NCBI RefSeq assembly: GCF_001571285.1
Contig: NZ_BCTM01000031.1
Location: 1 to 46,610 of the forward strand
Direction: 5' to 3'
Length of the DNA stretch: 46,610 nt
DNA from: Kluyvera cryocrescens NBRC 102467
Lineage (GTDB): Bacteria; Pseudomonadota; Gammaproteobacteria; Enterobacterales; Enterobacteriaceae
The notes under the pieces are model-generated. The model saw nothing but the letters and a program-made list of their open reading frames with translations. It had not been told where the DNA came from and ran no database searches. How positions within the stretch are numbered: position 1 is the first letter of the stretch; the number at the start of each line of letters is the position of its first letter. This document shows positions 1 through 8,997 of this stretch, in pieces. A program made the translations under genes and the position numbers.

Positions 1-316
1 ACCGCGGGGCCGCGGGGATTATTAAGGGGGGCGCGGCGTCCCCCTTAGCCCGTTCACTGGGGAAGTTATTTCATTTTCTGCCAAACATAAAGTGAACGGA
101 ATTTTGCGCTTAACTGACATAAATTAAGCCTAATAGCCCCAACTTTTACCGCAATTCCCCCACCCAAAAACAGCCCGCGAAATCCCACGCCACGACTATC
201 CTTTGCCGCTTTTTTTCTAAAAACGAAATGGAATTAACAAGCACTTTTAATTCCTTTATCAACCCCCCTTTGCCACGAAATACTGCCCACATAACAAGAC
301 ATGGGAGCAGGACATT
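1..316. other. Non-coding region upstream of tauA
   Basis: No credible gene is visible. The region holds three inverted repeats. A GC-rich hairpin has arms TAAGGGGG at 23-30 and CCCCCTTA at 40-47. A widely spaced perfect 9-bp repeat has CCGTTCACT at 50-58 and AGTGAACGG at 91-99. An AT-rich dyad has GGAATTAA at 230-237 and TTAATTCC at 247-254. In E. coli the tau promoter is activated by Cbl and CysB under sulfate limitation; I could not assign their poorly conserved sites here. The tauA Shine-Dalgarno lies at about 303-311. Confidence 0.6.
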
Positions 317-1282
317 ATGGCAATCGCATCGCGTTTCACCCTTATCGCCGCTACGCTGGCGCTGTTGGCTTTCCAGGCGCAGGCCGTGGACGTCACTATT
401 GCGTATCAAACCTCCGCAGAGCCGGCCAAAGTGGCCCAGGCGGATAAAACTTTCGAAAAGCTCAGCGGGGCGAAACCGGATTGGCGCAAGTTTGATAGCG
501 GCGCCAGCATCGTGCGGGCGTTGGCCTCCGGCGACGTGCAGATTGGCAACCTCGGCTCAAGCCCGCTGGCGGTCGCCGCCAGCCAACAGGTGCCGATTGA
601 AGTCTTCCTGCTGGCCTCGCAATTGGGGAATTCCGAAGCGCTGGTGGTGAAAAAAGCGATTACCAAACCGGAAGATCTGATCGGCAAGCGCATCGCCGTG
701 CCGTTTATCTCTACTACCCACTACAGCCTGCTGGCCGCGCTCAAGCATTGGGGCATCAAGCCGGGCCAGGTACAGATTCTGAACCTTCAGCCGCCGGCGA
801 TTATTGCTGCCTGGCAGCGCGGAGATATTGATGGAGCCTATGTGTGGGCGCCGGCCGTCAACGAGCTGGAAAAAGACGGCACCGTGCTGACCGATTCGGC
901 GAAAGTGGGCGAGTGGGGCGCGCCGACCCTTGATGTATGGGTGGTACGTAAAGCCTTTGCCGAGAAACACCCTGAGGTGGTGAAAGCCTTCGCCAAAAGC
1001 GCAATTGATGCGCAGCGCGGTTATATCGATAACCCGGATAAATGGTTGGCCCAGCCGGAGAACATTAGCAAGCTGTCGCGTCTGAGCGGCGTCCCGGAGT
1101 CCGACGTGCCGGGGCTGGTGAAAGGCAATACCTATCTGACCGCTGAACAGCAGGCACAGGCGCTGAATGGCCCGGTCAACAAGGCGATTGTCGATACCGC
1201 GCAGTTCCTCAAAGAGCAGGGCAAAGTGCCTAACGTGGCGACGGACTACAGCCAGTACGTTACCGACCGTTTCGTGAAGTAA
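317..1282 (+). CDS. tauA: Taurine ABC transporter, periplasmic binding protein TauA
   Basis: TauA captures taurine and related alkanesulfonates in the periplasm and delivers them to TauBC during sulfur starvation. The 321-residue product begins with a Sec signal peptide (charged start, hydrophobic core, A-Q-A cleavage region near residue 23), and the mature part starts [10 protein letters not shown], closely matching E. coli TauA (320 aa). The ATG is preceded by a GGAGCAGG Shine-Dalgarno. It is the first gene of tauABCD, with tauB starting 10 nt after its stop. Regulation by Cbl/CysB is known for the family and was not demonstrated here. Confidence 0.97.
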   Translation: MAIASRFTLIAATLALLAFQAQAVDVTIAYQTSAEPAKVAQADKTFEKLSGAKPDWRKFDSGASIVRALASGDVQIGNLGSSPLAVAASQQVPIEVFLLASQLGNSEALVVKKAITKPEDLIGKRIAVPFISTTHYSLLAALKHWGIKPGQVQILNLQPPAIIAAWQRGDIDGAYVWAPAVNELEKDGTVLTDSAKVGEWGAPTLDVWVVRKAFAEKHPEVVKAFAKSAIDAQRGYIDNPDKWLAQPENISKLSRLSGVPESDVPGLVKGNTYLTAEQQAQALNGPVNKAIVDTAQFLKEQGKVPNVATDYSQYVTDRFVK

Positions 1283-1292
1283 GGGGGCTGTG

Positions 1293-2060
1293 ATGCTGCA
1301 AATCTCGCATCTTTCCGCCGATTACGGCGGTAAACCGGCGTTGGCGGATATCAATCTTACCGTCGACAGCGGCGAATTGTTGGTGGTGCTGGGGCCGTCC
1401 GGCTGCGGCAAAACCACGCTGCTGAACCTGATTGCCGGATTTGTGCCTTACCAGCACGGCAGCATCACCCTGGATGGTAAGCGCGTGGATGGACCGGGCG
1501 CTGACCGCGGCGTGGTCTTTCAAAATGAAGGGCTGCTGCCGTGGCGCAACGTACAGGACAACGTGGCGCTGGGATTACAACTGGCCGGCATCGGCAAGGC
1601 TGAGCGCCGGGAAACCGCCGCGCAGATGCTGAAAAAAGTCGGTCTTGAAGGGGCGGAAAAACGCTTTATCTGGCAGCTTTCCGGCGGCCAGCGTCAGCGC
1701 GTCGGTATCGCCCGTGCGCTGGCGGCTAACCCGCAATTGCTGCTGTTGGACGAACCGTTTGGTGCCCTAGACGCGTTTACCCGCGAACAGATGCAGACGC
1801 TGCTGCTTAAGCTGTGGCATGAGACCGGTAAAAAGGTGCTGCTGATTACCCACGATATTGAAGAAGCGATTTTTATGGCCACCGAACTGGTACTGCTGTC
1901 ACCGGGTCCGGGCCGGGTGCTGGAGCGTTTGCCGCTCGATTTTGGCCGGCGTTTTGTCGCCGGAGAGGCCTGCCGCAGCATTAAGTCCGATCCGCGTTTT
2001 ATCGAACAGCGCGAGTACGTGTTAAGCCGGGTGTTTGAGCAACGGGAGGCCTTCTCATGA
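1293..2060 (+). CDS. tauB: Taurine ABC transporter ATPase TauB
   Basis: TauB is the cytoplasmic ATPase that powers taurine import through TauC. The 255-residue product has a Walker A motif GPSGCGKT at residues 34-41, an ABC signature LSGGQRQR, a Walker B LLLLDEP followed by FGALDA, and a switch histidine in LLITHD. I chose the ATG at 1293 (MLQISHL) because it matches E. coli TauB in length and sits about five bases after a GGGGG Shine-Dalgarno overlapping the tauA stop; an in-frame GTG lies one codon upstream. Its stop overlaps the tauC start in an ATGA junction, implying translational coupling. Confidence 0.97.
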   Translation: MLQISHLSADYGGKPALADINLTVDSGELLVVLGPSGCGKTTLLNLIAGFVPYQHGSITLDGKRVDGPGADRGVVFQNEGLLPWRNVQDNVALGLQLAGIGKAERRETAAQMLKKVGLEGAEKRFIWQLSGGQRQRVGIARALAANPQLLLLDEPFGALDAFTREQMQTLLLKLWHETGKKVLLITHDIEEAIFMATELVLLSPGPGRVLERLPLDFGRRFVAGEACRSIKSDPRFIEQREYVLSRVFEQREAFS

Positions 2061-2884
2061 GCGTGGTGATTAACGATAAACCGCGTCAGCGCACGCTGAA
2101 GCTGCGCTGGCCTTTTTCGCGTCATTTGACGCTGAGCCTGACTACCCTGACGGTATTGTTGGCTATCTGGTGGGCGGTGGCCGCCGCCCAGTGGATTAGC
2201 CCGCTGTTTCTGCCTGCCCCTGGGCAGGTGCTGCAAAAACTGATTGCCATCGCCAGCCCGCAGGGCTTTATGGACGCCACGCTGTGGCAGCATCTGGCGG
2301 CGAGCCTGGCGCGTATCGTGGTGGCGCTGCTGGCGGCAACGATTATCGGCATCCCGGTGGGAATTGCCATGGGTTTAAGCCCAACGGTGCGCGGCATTCT
2401 TGACCCGCTGATCGAGCTGTATCGTCCGGTGCCACCGCTGGCTTATTTGCCGCTGATGGTTATCTGGTTTGGCATTGGCGAAACCTCAAAAGTGTTGCTG
2501 ATTTATCTGGCGATTTTCGCGCCGGTTGCCATGTCGGCGCTGGCTGGCGTGAAGAGCGCACAGCAGGTGCGCATTCGCGCGGCACAGTCGTTGGGCGCTA
2601 GCCGGACGCAGGTGCTGTGGCTGGTAATTTTGCCGGGCGCACTGCCGGAAATTTTAACCGGGCTGCGCATTGGTTTGGGCGTGGGCTGGTCAACGCTGGT
2701 GGCCGCCGAACTTATCGCCGCCACTCGGGGTTTAGGTTTTATGGTGCAATCTGCCGGGGAATTTTTGGCCACCGACGTGGTGCTGGCAGGGATTGCGGTG
2801 ATTGCGATTATCGCTTTCGGTCTGGAATTAGGGCTACGCGCGCTTCAGCGCCGTCTGACCCCCTGGCATGGAGAAGTACAATGA
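2057..2884 (+). CDS. tauC: Taurine ABC transporter permease TauC
   Basis: TauC is the inner-membrane permease of the taurine importer. At 275 residues it equals E. coli TauC in length. It has a basic N-terminus, about six hydrophobic segments, and the binding-protein-dependent transport EAA loop near the sequence [14 protein letters not shown], which contacts TauB. Its start overlaps the tauB stop by four bases and its stop overlaps the tauD start in the same way (ATGA), so the three genes are translated as a tight unit. Confidence 0.97.
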   Translation: MSVVINDKPRQRTLKLRWPFSRHLTLSLTTLTVLLAIWWAVAAAQWISPLFLPAPGQVLQKLIAIASPQGFMDATLWQHLAASLARIVVALLAATIIGIPVGIAMGLSPTVRGILDPLIELYRPVPPLAYLPLMVIWFGIGETSKVLLIYLAIFAPVAMSALAGVKSAQQVRIRAAQSLGASRTQVLWLVILPGALPEILTGLRIGLGVGWSTLVAAELIAATRGLGFMVQSAGEFLATDVVLAGIAVIAIIAFGLELGLRALQRRLTPWHGEVQ

Positions 2885-3735
2885 GTGAACGTCTGGCTAT
2901 TACCCCGCTGGGGCCGTACATTGGCGCGCAAATTTCCGGGGCGGATTTAACCCGCCCGCTGAGCGATAACCAATTTGAACAACTGTATCATGCGGTACTG
3001 CGTCATCAGGTGGTGTTCCTGCGCGAGCAGTTGATCACCCCTGAGCAGCAGCGCGAGCTGGCGCGCCGCTTTGGCGACCTACACATTCACCCGGTCTATC
3101 CGCATGCGCCGGGCGTGGAAGAGATTATCGTGCTGGATACCCATGACGATAATCCGCCGGATAATGACAACTGGCATACCGATGTCACCTTTATCGATAC
3201 CCCACCGGCGGGGGCGATTCTGGCGGCCAAAGAGCTGCCGTCAACCGGCGGCGATACGCTGTGGACCAGCGGAATAGCCGCCTACGAGGCGCTCTCCGCA
3301 CCGTTTAAAGCGCTGCTTGGCGGCCTGCGCGCCGAGCACGATTTCCGTAAATCATTCCAGGAATATAAGTACCGGAAAACGGAAGAAGAGCATCAGCGCT
3401 GGCTGGAGGCGGTGGCGAAGAACCCGCCGCTGTTGCATCCGGTGGTGCGCACGCATCCGGTGAGCGGCAAGCAGGCGCTGTTTGTGAATGAAGGTTTCAC
3501 TACCCGAATTGTGGACGTCAGCGAGAAAGAGAGCGAGGCGCTGCTGAGTTTCCTGTTTGCCCATGTCACCAAACCAGAGTTCCAGGTACGCTGGCGCTGG
3601 CAGCCGAACGACGTGGCTATTTGGGATAACCGGGTGACGCAGCACTATGCCAACGCCGATTATCTTCCGCAGCGGCGCATTATGCACCGGGCGACGATCC
3701 TCGGAGATAAACCTTTTTACCGCGCGTCATCATGA
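2881..3735 (+). CDS. tauD: Taurine dioxygenase TauD
   Basis: TauD is the Fe(II)/2-oxoglutarate-dependent dioxygenase that hydroxylates taurine, which then breaks down to sulfite and aminoacetaldehyde, supplying sulfur to the cell. The 284-residue protein (E. coli 283) carries the iron-binding facial triad His99-x-Asp101 (in NWHTDVTF) and His255, plus Arg266 and Arg270 near the C-terminus for 2-oxoglutarate and substrate binding. An open frame extends upstream, but the ATG at 2881 fits the family start [12 protein letters not shown] and overlaps the tauC stop. It is the last gene of the operon. Confidence 0.97.
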   Translation: MSERLAITPLGPYIGAQISGADLTRPLSDNQFEQLYHAVLRHQVVFLREQLITPEQQRELARRFGDLHIHPVYPHAPGVEEIIVLDTHDDNPPDNDNWHTDVTFIDTPPAGAILAAKELPSTGGDTLWTSGIAAYEALSAPFKALLGGLRAEHDFRKSFQEYKYRKTEEEHQRWLEAVAKNPPLLHPVVRTHPVSGKQALFVNEGFTTRIVDVSEKESEALLSFLFAHVTKPEFQVRWRWQPNDVAIWDNRVTQHYANADYLPQRRIMHRATILGDKPFYRASS

Positions 3736-3742
3736 TGATCCT

Positions 3743-3761
3743 CTCTCCCAAATTGGGAGAG
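3743..3761. repeat. CTCTCCC/GGGAGAG palindrome after tauD
   Basis: Arms CTCTCCCA (3743-3750) and TGGGAGAG (3754-3761) form an 8-bp stem with a 3-nt loop. Neither strand has a T-run after it, so it is not a standard intrinsic terminator. Short palindromes of this kind recur in enterobacterial intergenic regions. It may mark the 3' end of the tau mRNA. Confidence 0.5.
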
Positions 3762-3806
3762 GGAAAAGCGCCGCTATGCTTCACATCGTGAGTTTCAGAT
3801 TGAGAT

Positions 3807-3825
3807 ACCCGGGCGACCACCGGGT
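3807..3825 (+). terminator. Weak hairpin between tauD and the convergent olsF-like gene
   Basis: Arms ACCCGG (3807-3812) and CCGGGT (3820-3825) with a 7-nt loop are followed by only TT before GG. This is a possible but weak terminator for tauABCD. Confidence 0.3.
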
Positions 3826-3895
3826 TTGGCGTCCCTCCAGGAACCCAATCCCGGCGTTTATTCTCATCGCATGGCTTACGTGAACGGTGTTATCG

Positions 3896-5614
3896 CTATG
3901 CTGACTTTGCTTCGTCCAGATGCGTGCCAATATAGCGCTGATAGCGGTTGGCCTTCAGATAAGTTAAATCCACCAGTACCAGCCCATCTACGCAGTTGTT
4001 GAAATCCGGATCGCTACCAAAATCGATAAACTGCACGCCGCCCGGTTCGCACACTTCGGAGTATTGTTTATACAGCGGGGGAATACCGCAGCCGAGGTTG
4101 CCGAGCAGCGACTTCAGCCGCGTCAGATCTTCGCTGTAATCTTCACCGCCAAACTGCGCTAATACGTCGGGCAACGACGCTGGGTACGGGCGACGTGATT
4201 CCGCCAGCGGGTGGCTGGCGGGGAACCATAGACGATAAAAGGCGACCAGCAGATCCCGCGCCGCAGGCGGCAGGCCACCGGAAATCGACACCGGGCCGAA
4301 TAGATAGCGATAGTGCGGATAGCGCGCCAGGTAGGCCCCAATTCCGGACCATAAATAATCTAGCCCGCGACGTCCCCAGTAGCGTGGCTGAATAAAGCTA
4401 CGTCCTAGCTCAATGCCGTGCTGGAGGATATCGTCCATGCGTTCATCGTAGTGGAACAGGCTGTAGCTATAAATGCCGTCCAGCCCGCGCTTTTCCAACT
4501 GCATAGCGGTAGGCATAAAGCGGTAGGCACCCACAATTTCCAGGTCCTCTTCATCCCATAAAATCAGATGCAGGTAGTCATCATCGTAGGCGTCGACGTC
4601 GCGGCGTTTGCCGCTACCTTCGCCTACTGCCCGAAAGGCGATCTCCCGCAGACGCCCCAGCTCGCGCAGCAGCGGTGCATCATCCTGACCATTGCGCTGC
4701 CATAAATAAATGACTTTACCGTCCGCCGTGCGTCCCAGACATTCGGCCTGATTCAGCTCACGCTTGACCTGCGCGCGGGGCTCGGGGCGGGCGATGGCGC
4801 TTTCGGTTCGAAAGATGCCCGGCAGATTTTTGCCCAGCAACAGTACGTGGCGGTAGCATTTGTCAGCCATCTCGCGGGGCGTAGATTGCGGGTTAAACCA
4901 GGCGGACCATGCGATCTGCTGGCCAATATTCACCGGCAGGCTACCGTTGCGGCGGCGGAACATTTGCTGCATCAATAACAGCAGCGGCAGATGCGAGGAT
5001 ACCAGCGTACTGGCATAAAACAGGGCGCTATTGCGTGCGTCAATCCACGCGGGCAGCAGCGGGGCGCGATATTTGGCGGCGAGCTTAATAAAGCCAGAGT
5101 GCCATTTTTTATCGCGAATACCGCGTCGGGTCAGCCGCGAGACCTCGCCCGCAGGGAAGAAGATCAGCACGCCACCGTTTTGAAGCTGGTGGTCCATTTG
5201 CTGGAGCGCTGATTTTGCCGTGCGGCCATTAATGTTATCGACCGGGATAAACAGGGCGCTCAGTGGTTCAAGGTGGGTCAGCATGCGGTTAGTGACGACT
5301 TTTACGTCGCGACGTACGCGGGATACCGCGTAGAGTAATGCCAATCCGTCGAGTGTGCCGGTGGGGTGGTTGGCAATGATGACCAGCGGGCCCTGTTCGG
5401 GGATCTGTTCCAGATTTTGTACCGCAACATCACAGTGGATATTCAGGTGCTCCAGAACCTGTTCGACCGCATCTAAACCCTTTAGATGACGATGCCGCGC
5501 AGCAAACTGTTGAAACTCTTCTTCATGCAGCAGTTTTTTGAGTAGTTTTTTTTGCCAGGGGGTTGGCCTTGCCTGAGGCCACAGGTCATCGATGACATTG
5601 TCGAGACTAAACAT
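3896..5614 (-). CDS. olsF: Bifunctional acyltransferase resembling ornithine-lipid synthase OlsF
   Basis: The 572-residue protein joins two acyltransferase domains. The N-terminal half is PlsC/hemolysin-like: NHPTGTLDG with His83 and Asp89 (an H-x5-D spacing) and FPAGEVSR at 153-160. The C-terminal half, from about residue 310, resembles the GNAT-related OlsB/HlyC-like N-acyltransferases (LILWDEEDLEIVGAYRF). OlsF of Serratia and Vibrio has this arrangement and makes ornithine lipid in one polypeptide, with the C-terminal domain N-acylating ornithine and the N-terminal domain adding the second chain. The start has a strong GAGGAGGAG Shine-Dalgarno. The gene follows the hemB terminator and converges with tauD; E. 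coli lacks it here. Domain architecture is clear, but the substrate is inferred, so the symbol is provisional. Confidence 0.75.
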   Translation of the reverse strand: MFSLDNVIDDLWPQARPTPWQKKLLKKLLHEEEFQQFAARHRHLKGLDAVEQVLEHLNIHCDVAVQNLEQIPEQGPLVIIANHPTGTLDGLALLYAVSRVRRDVKVVTNRMLTHLEPLSALFIPVDNINGRTAKSALQQMDHQLQNGGVLIFFPAGEVSRLTRRGIRDKKWHSGFIKLAAKYRAPLLPAWIDARNSALFYASTLVSSHLPLLLLMQQMFRRRNGSLPVNIGQQIAWSAWFNPQSTPREMADKCYRHVLLLGKNLPGIFRTESAIARPEPRAQVKRELNQAECLGRTADGKVIYLWQRNGQDDAPLLRELGRLREIAFRAVGEGSGKRRDVDAYDDDYLHLILWDEEDLEIVGAYRFMPTAMQLEKRGLDGIYSYSLFHYDERMDDILQHGIELGRSFIQPRYWGRRGLDYLWSGIGAYLARYPHYRYLFGPVSISGGLPPAARDLLVAFYRLWFPASHPLAESRRPYPASLPDVLAQFGGEDYSEDLTRLKSLLGNLGCGIPPLYKQYSEVCEPGGVQFIDFGSDPDFNNCVDGLVLVDLTYLKANRYQRYIGTHLDEAKSA

Positions 5615-5640
5615 AGCAGCTCCTCCTCTGTCCTGCTTTG

Positions 5641-5695
5641 ACAGTAGAAGGGGGATATGTCGGTTATATGGCGGTTTGGTGACGTTTTGTGAAAG
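5641..5695 (-). promoter_or_regulatory. Candidate PhoB box array and promoter for the olsF-like gene
   Basis: On the minus strand four units resembling the PhoB half-site CTGTCAT/C follow one another: CTTTCAC (5689-5695), ACGTCAC (5679-5685), CCGCCAT (5668-5674) and CCGACAT (5657-5663), at steps of 10, 11 and 11 bp with mostly AT-rich spacers. The last two form CCGCCATATAACCGACAT, about 14 of 18 matches to the Pho box. Ten bases further lies TACTGT (5641-5646), the same gap as between Pho box and TACAGT at phoA. Each unit is degenerate, so this is a prediction. Confidence 0.45.
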
Positions 5696-5696
5696 A

Positions 5697-5724
5697 TGAA
5701 AACGCCCCGCGAGCGCAGGGCGTT
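5697..5724 (-). terminator. Intrinsic terminator of hemB
   Basis: Read on the minus strand, the arms AACGCCC and GGGCGTT (+ coordinates 5718-5724 and 5701-5707) enclose a GC-rich loop and continue into TTTTCATC. It lies 9 nt past the hemB stop and separates hemB from the olsF-like gene on the same strand. Confidence 0.8.
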
Positions 5725-5733
5725 GAGAGGCGA

Positions 5734-6708
5734 TTAACGTAGGATTTTTTTCTCGGCCAAATCGAGGGCGAAATAGCTGAAGATGAGGTCGGCGCCGGCG
5801 CGTTTGATGGCGCCAAGGCTTTCCAGTACCACTTTTTCTTCATCAATTGCCCCGGCCTGAGCGGCAAATTTGATCATCGCGTATTCACCGCTGACCTGAT
5901 AAGCGCCAATTGGCAGCTCGGTGCGTTCGCGAATATCGCGCAGGATATCCAGGTACGCGCCAGCAGGTTTCACCATCAGGCAATCTGCGCCCTGAGCTTC
6001 GTCCAGCAGCGACTCGCGAATCGCTTCACGGCGGTTCATCGGGTTCATCTGATAGGTTTTACGGTCGCCTTTCAGCGCCGTTCCCGCCGCTTCGCGGAAT
6101 GGGCCGTAGAAGGAGGAGGCGAATTTGGTGGAGTAGGACATGATCGCGGTGTCGGTGAAACCGGCTGCGTCCAGCGCCTGACGAATTGCCTGAACCTGAC
6201 CGTCCATGGCGGCTGAAGGCGCGATGAAGTCCGCACCGGCGGCGGCCGCAACCACTGCCTGCTTGCCGAGATTCGCCAGCGTCAGGTCGTTATCGACGCC
6301 ATGATCGCACAGCACGCCGCAGTGGCCGTGAGAGGTGTATTCGCAGAAACAGGTATCGGACATGACGATCATTTCCGGTACGGTTTGTTTGCAGATACGG
6401 GACATACGCGCCACCAGGCCGTCTTCTTTCCAGGCGTCGCTGCCGGTGTCATCGGTATGGTGGGAGATACCAAAGGTCATCACCGAGCGAATGCCGGCGT
6501 TGGCAATACGCTCAATTTCGCGTGCCAGATGTTTTTCCGGAATACGCATCACGCCTGGCATGGCTTCGATAGCTTTGTAATCGTTGATCTCTTCTTCAAC
6601 AAAGATCGGCAACACCAGGTCATTTAAGCTCAGTGTTGTCTCTTCAAACATAGCGCGCAGCGCAGGGGATTTGCGCAGGCGACGGGGGCGATGGAGTAAG
6701 TCTGTCAT
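5734..6708 (-). CDS. hemB: Delta-aminolevulinic acid dehydratase (porphobilinogen synthase) HemB
   Basis: HemB condenses two molecules of 5-aminolevulinate into porphobilinogen, the second committed step of heme and sirohaem synthesis. The 324-residue protein equals E. coli HemB in length and is nearly identical in sequence. The Schiff-base lysines are Lys195 (SYSTKFASS) and Lys247 (CLMVKPAG), and the catalytic zinc cysteines are Cys120, Cys122 and Cys130. It is divergent from yaiV and ends at an intrinsic terminator. Confidence 0.98.
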   Translation of the reverse strand: MTDLLHRPRRLRKSPALRAMFEETTLSLNDLVLPIFVEEEINDYKAIEAMPGVMRIPEKHLAREIERIANAGIRSVMTFGISHHTDDTGSDAWKEDGLVARMSRICKQTVPEMIVMSDTCFCEYTSHGHCGVLCDHGVDNDLTLANLGKQAVVAAAAGADFIAPSAAMDGQVQAIRQALDAAGFTDTAIMSYSTKFASSFYGPFREAAGTALKGDRKTYQMNPMNRREAIRESLLDEAQGADCLMVKPAGAYLDILRDIRERTELPIGAYQVSGEYAMIKFAAQAGAIDEEKVVLESLGAIKRAGADLIFSYFALDLAEKKILR

Positions 6709-7207
6709 GGTATGCCTGATTTTTGTGAAACAAGGAGGCGTATTGTAACTGAATCATCGGCTGAATGTTTTACTAAAGTGGTGGTTAAGGTATTGGCCGG
6801 TGAGAGTCATCGTCGTCGAATTTAACCATCCGCCGGGATAACGGCAACAGCGGAGATAAATTAATTCAGATGATTGTTTGCGGTGAATATCGTGATGTTC
6901 TCTGGAGGGACGAAATGTCTTTAAAATAAATTTGTTGAATGTGTCGGTGATAATTATATATTTGACGGTATGTTCTGTCTCGCGAAATCACAGTTAACGG
7001 GCATCGTATATTGCCGGTGTTAGAAATCCTGAAACGAATATTTAATAAACTATAATTGAACTGCTTATTATGCTCGTTGCATACTCCTTGCGCTCAGTAT
7101 GAAGGTTCTTGTTGAATCCCCTCGTATGCAGGGACGGTAACTTCCCTGTATGTTTTCTTCTCAATGCTCATCATGATGACGAGCATTTTTTGCACGGATT
7201 GCATAGC
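6709..7207. other. hemB-yaiV divergent intergenic region
   Basis: About 500 bases without a convincing gene. The left part must hold the minus-strand hemB promoter, which I cannot place. The right part has a TATAAT at 7051-7056 on the plus strand and a structured leader before yaiV. E. coli carries an autotransporter gene between hemB and yaiV; no remnant of it is recognisable here. Confidence 0.6.
7051..7191 (+). promoter_or_regulatory. Putative promoter and attenuator-like leader of yaiV/iprA
   Basis: A -10 TATAAT (7051-7056) predicts a transcript start near 7063. Downstream, hairpin 1 has arms TGCAGGGA (7127-7134) and TCCCTGTA (7143-7150). Hairpin 2 pairs AATGCTC (7163-7169) and TCAT (7171-7174) with ATGA (7176-7179) and GAGCATT (7181-7187) and runs into six Ts ending at 7191, like an intrinsic terminator 16 nt before the yaiV ATG. 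The segment ATGCTCGT (7070-7077) is perfectly complementary to ACGAGCAT (7179-7186) in the terminator's 3' arm and could act as an antiterminator. A 13-codon ORF (7099-7140) stops inside the loop of hairpin 1 but has no clear Shine-Dalgarno. Confidence 0.45.
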
Positions 7208-7834
7208 ATGCCCACTTTGAGTAAACCGCTCAGTGAGTTTTATTCGCTCGACAAAGAGCTATCTCAACAGGGGACAAGATTTACTCTGTCCGCCGGTGCC
7301 ACGTTTCTTCCCCCGAACCGCATATTAAATGACGCCACGATTGTGATTCAGCACGGCACGGCCTCTTTGCATCGCAATAATAATCACATTCTGTATGGCA
7401 TCGTCCAGGGGCCGGTGATTTTTGGCCTCGCGGCGGGGGTTAGCCAAATTCACAATGAATATATGCTGACCGCAGAAAGCGATTGCCGAGGGTATTATCT
7501 TGCGGCCAATGAGACGTTGGAGTGTCTTGAAAATCACCAGCTTTGGCGCGAGGCGTTTTATTGGATGGGCTGGCAAACCCGCATGTTAGAACTGCGCGAT
7601 AAACAGCTGATTGGCACTAACCATTATCACCAGATTCGTTCAACCCTATTTATGATGATGGAGTGGGACGCGGAAATCCGTGAACGTATCGGTGTCCTGA
7701 ATTATATCCAGCAGCGAACGGGAATTTCTCGCTCGGTGATTGCCGAGGTGCTTTCCGCACTGCGGAAAGGGGAATATATCCAGATGAATAAAGGCAAACT
7801 CGTCAGCGTGACGCGTTTGCCTGATGATTATTAA
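7208..7834 (+). CDS. yaiV: YaiV/IprA family transcriptional regulator
   Basis: The 208-residue protein is similar to E. coli YaiV, the homologue of Salmonella IprA (inhibitor of hydrogen peroxide resistance), a CRP-like sensor and DNA-binding protein. The N-terminal part looks like a cyclic-nucleotide-binding-type beta barrel. Near the C-terminus RTGISRSVIAEVLSALRKG fits a helix-turn-helix. The frame is open upstream to 7109, but only through TTG-type starts; the ATG at 7208 (MPTLSKPL) fits the family. Its Shine-Dalgarno is weak. It ends in a 4-nt overlap with the convergent ampH. Confidence 0.88.
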   Translation: MPTLSKPLSEFYSLDKELSQQGTRFTLSAGATFLPPNRILNDATIVIQHGTASLHRNNNHILYGIVQGPVIFGLAAGVSQIHNEYMLTAESDCRGYYLAANETLECLENHQLWREAFYWMGWQTRMLELRDKQLIGTNHYHQIRSTLFMMMEWDAEIRERIGVLNYIQQRTGISRSVIAEVLSALRKGEYIQMNKGKLVSVTRLPDDY

Positions 7835-8997
7835 GACGCCGGAATCACCGCGGATTTATTGCCACTGAGTTCGGTCACCAGATCGTTAATACCATCGCTC
7901 ATATTCACGAAGCGGGTCAGCGGTGAGCGCGTAATCACCACGAATGCCCCCACGTTTGACTGCGGGATCATCGCCATATAGGTAATAAAGCCGCCGCCGC
8001 CGCCGGTTTTCTGAATAATGCCCGGGCGACCATTTTTCGGTGCCATATAAACCCAACCGAGGCCCAGCGCATCAGCGCGGCCCGGCACATCCATACCGAT
8101 GACGCGGGTAAGCTGGCTGCGTTTGTAGACCAGCGTCTGCATCCGGTCAGCCTGATTGCTACGATGATAGAAATCGGATGAAAGATACTGCTGCATCCAA
8201 CGCATCATATCGCCAGGCGTGGAGTAGACCCCACCGCTGCCCATCGCCGCCAGCGTGTTATTGCACGGACTCGCACCTTTTTCTGCCACCATCAACCGCC
8301 CGCACTGATCGGGAGACGGCGTAAAGGTGGTGTCCTTCATCCCCAGCGGACGGGTTATCTGTTCTTCAAACAGCTGCGGATAGGGCTTGCCCGCGGCATT
8401 GCCCAGCGCATCGGCAAGCAGATCGAACGCTAAATTAGAGTAGCTGGCCTGAGAGCCCGGAGCGGCATGCAGTTTTGCCGTTGAGAGGTAGTTCCAGCGC
8501 TGCGACTGTGTCGGCCAGACGAAAACCGGGCGATGCGCCGCGCCGCCGGGCTGCTCGCGAGGCAGGGCACTGGTATGAGTCGCCAGATTCACCAATGTAA
8601 TTGGGGTGCCGTTATATGTCGGGACGCGGGAGCCAGGCGGCGCATATTTACTGAGCGGATCGTTGAGCTTCACCACTCCCTGATCGAGCAGCTTCACCAG
8701 CATTTCGCTGGTCATCAGTTTGCTCAGCGAGGCAATGCGGATGACTGAATCAAGCTGCGGGTGAACATTGTTGCCTGGTCGGGTTTCGCCAAAGCTGCGG
8801 AACACCCGCTGGTTGCCATCAATAACGACCAGGGCCATGCCGGTTGCGCCGCTGCCGTAAAAAATATGGTTGGCATAGCGGTCAGCGATATCGGACGCAA
8901 ACGCCGGGCTGGTAATAGGCTGTGCAGCCTGCACCGAGGTCAATGACGCCACGCAGAGCGCGGCAGAAAAAAGCAGACTACGTTTCAACGGAGGCAT
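7831..8997 (-). CDS. ampH: D-alanyl-D-alanine carboxypeptidase/endopeptidase AmpH
   Basis: AmpH is a periplasmic class C beta-lactamase-like penicillin-binding protein involved in peptidoglycan remodelling; it is not an efficient resistance beta-lactamase. The 388-residue product (E. coli 385) has a signal peptide ending around ASLTSVQA, the serine motif S90-L-S-K93, the Y186-S-N188 motif and K330-T-G332. E. coli has SLTK where this protein has SLSK; the catalytic residues are kept. It converges with and overlaps yaiV by 4 nt and is divergent from sbmA. Confidence 0.96.
   Translation of the reverse strand: MPPLKRSLLFSAALCVASLTSVQAAQPITSPAFASDIADRYANHIFYGSGATGMALVVIDGNQRVFRSFGETRPGNNVHPQLDSVIRIASLSKLMTSEMLVKLLDQGVVKLNDPLSKYAPPGSRVPTYNGTPITLVNLATHTSALPREQPGGAAHRPVFVWPTQSQRWNYLSTAKLHAAPGSQASYSNLAFDLLADALGNAAGKPYPQLFEEQITRPLGMKDTTFTPSPDQCGRLMVAEKGASPCNNTLAAMGSGGVYSTPGDMMRWMQQYLSSDFYHRSNQADRMQTLVYKRSQLTRVIGMDVPGRADALGLGWVYMAPKNGRPGIIQKTGGGGGFITYMAMIPQSNVGAFVVITRSPLTRFVNMSDGINDLVTELSGNKSAVIPAS

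Noticed and set aside
7831-8997. ampH as an acquired AmpC beta-lactamase
   Set aside because: Length, order of motifs and position beside sbmA identify AmpH, a housekeeping peptidoglycan enzyme; no ampR is adjacent.
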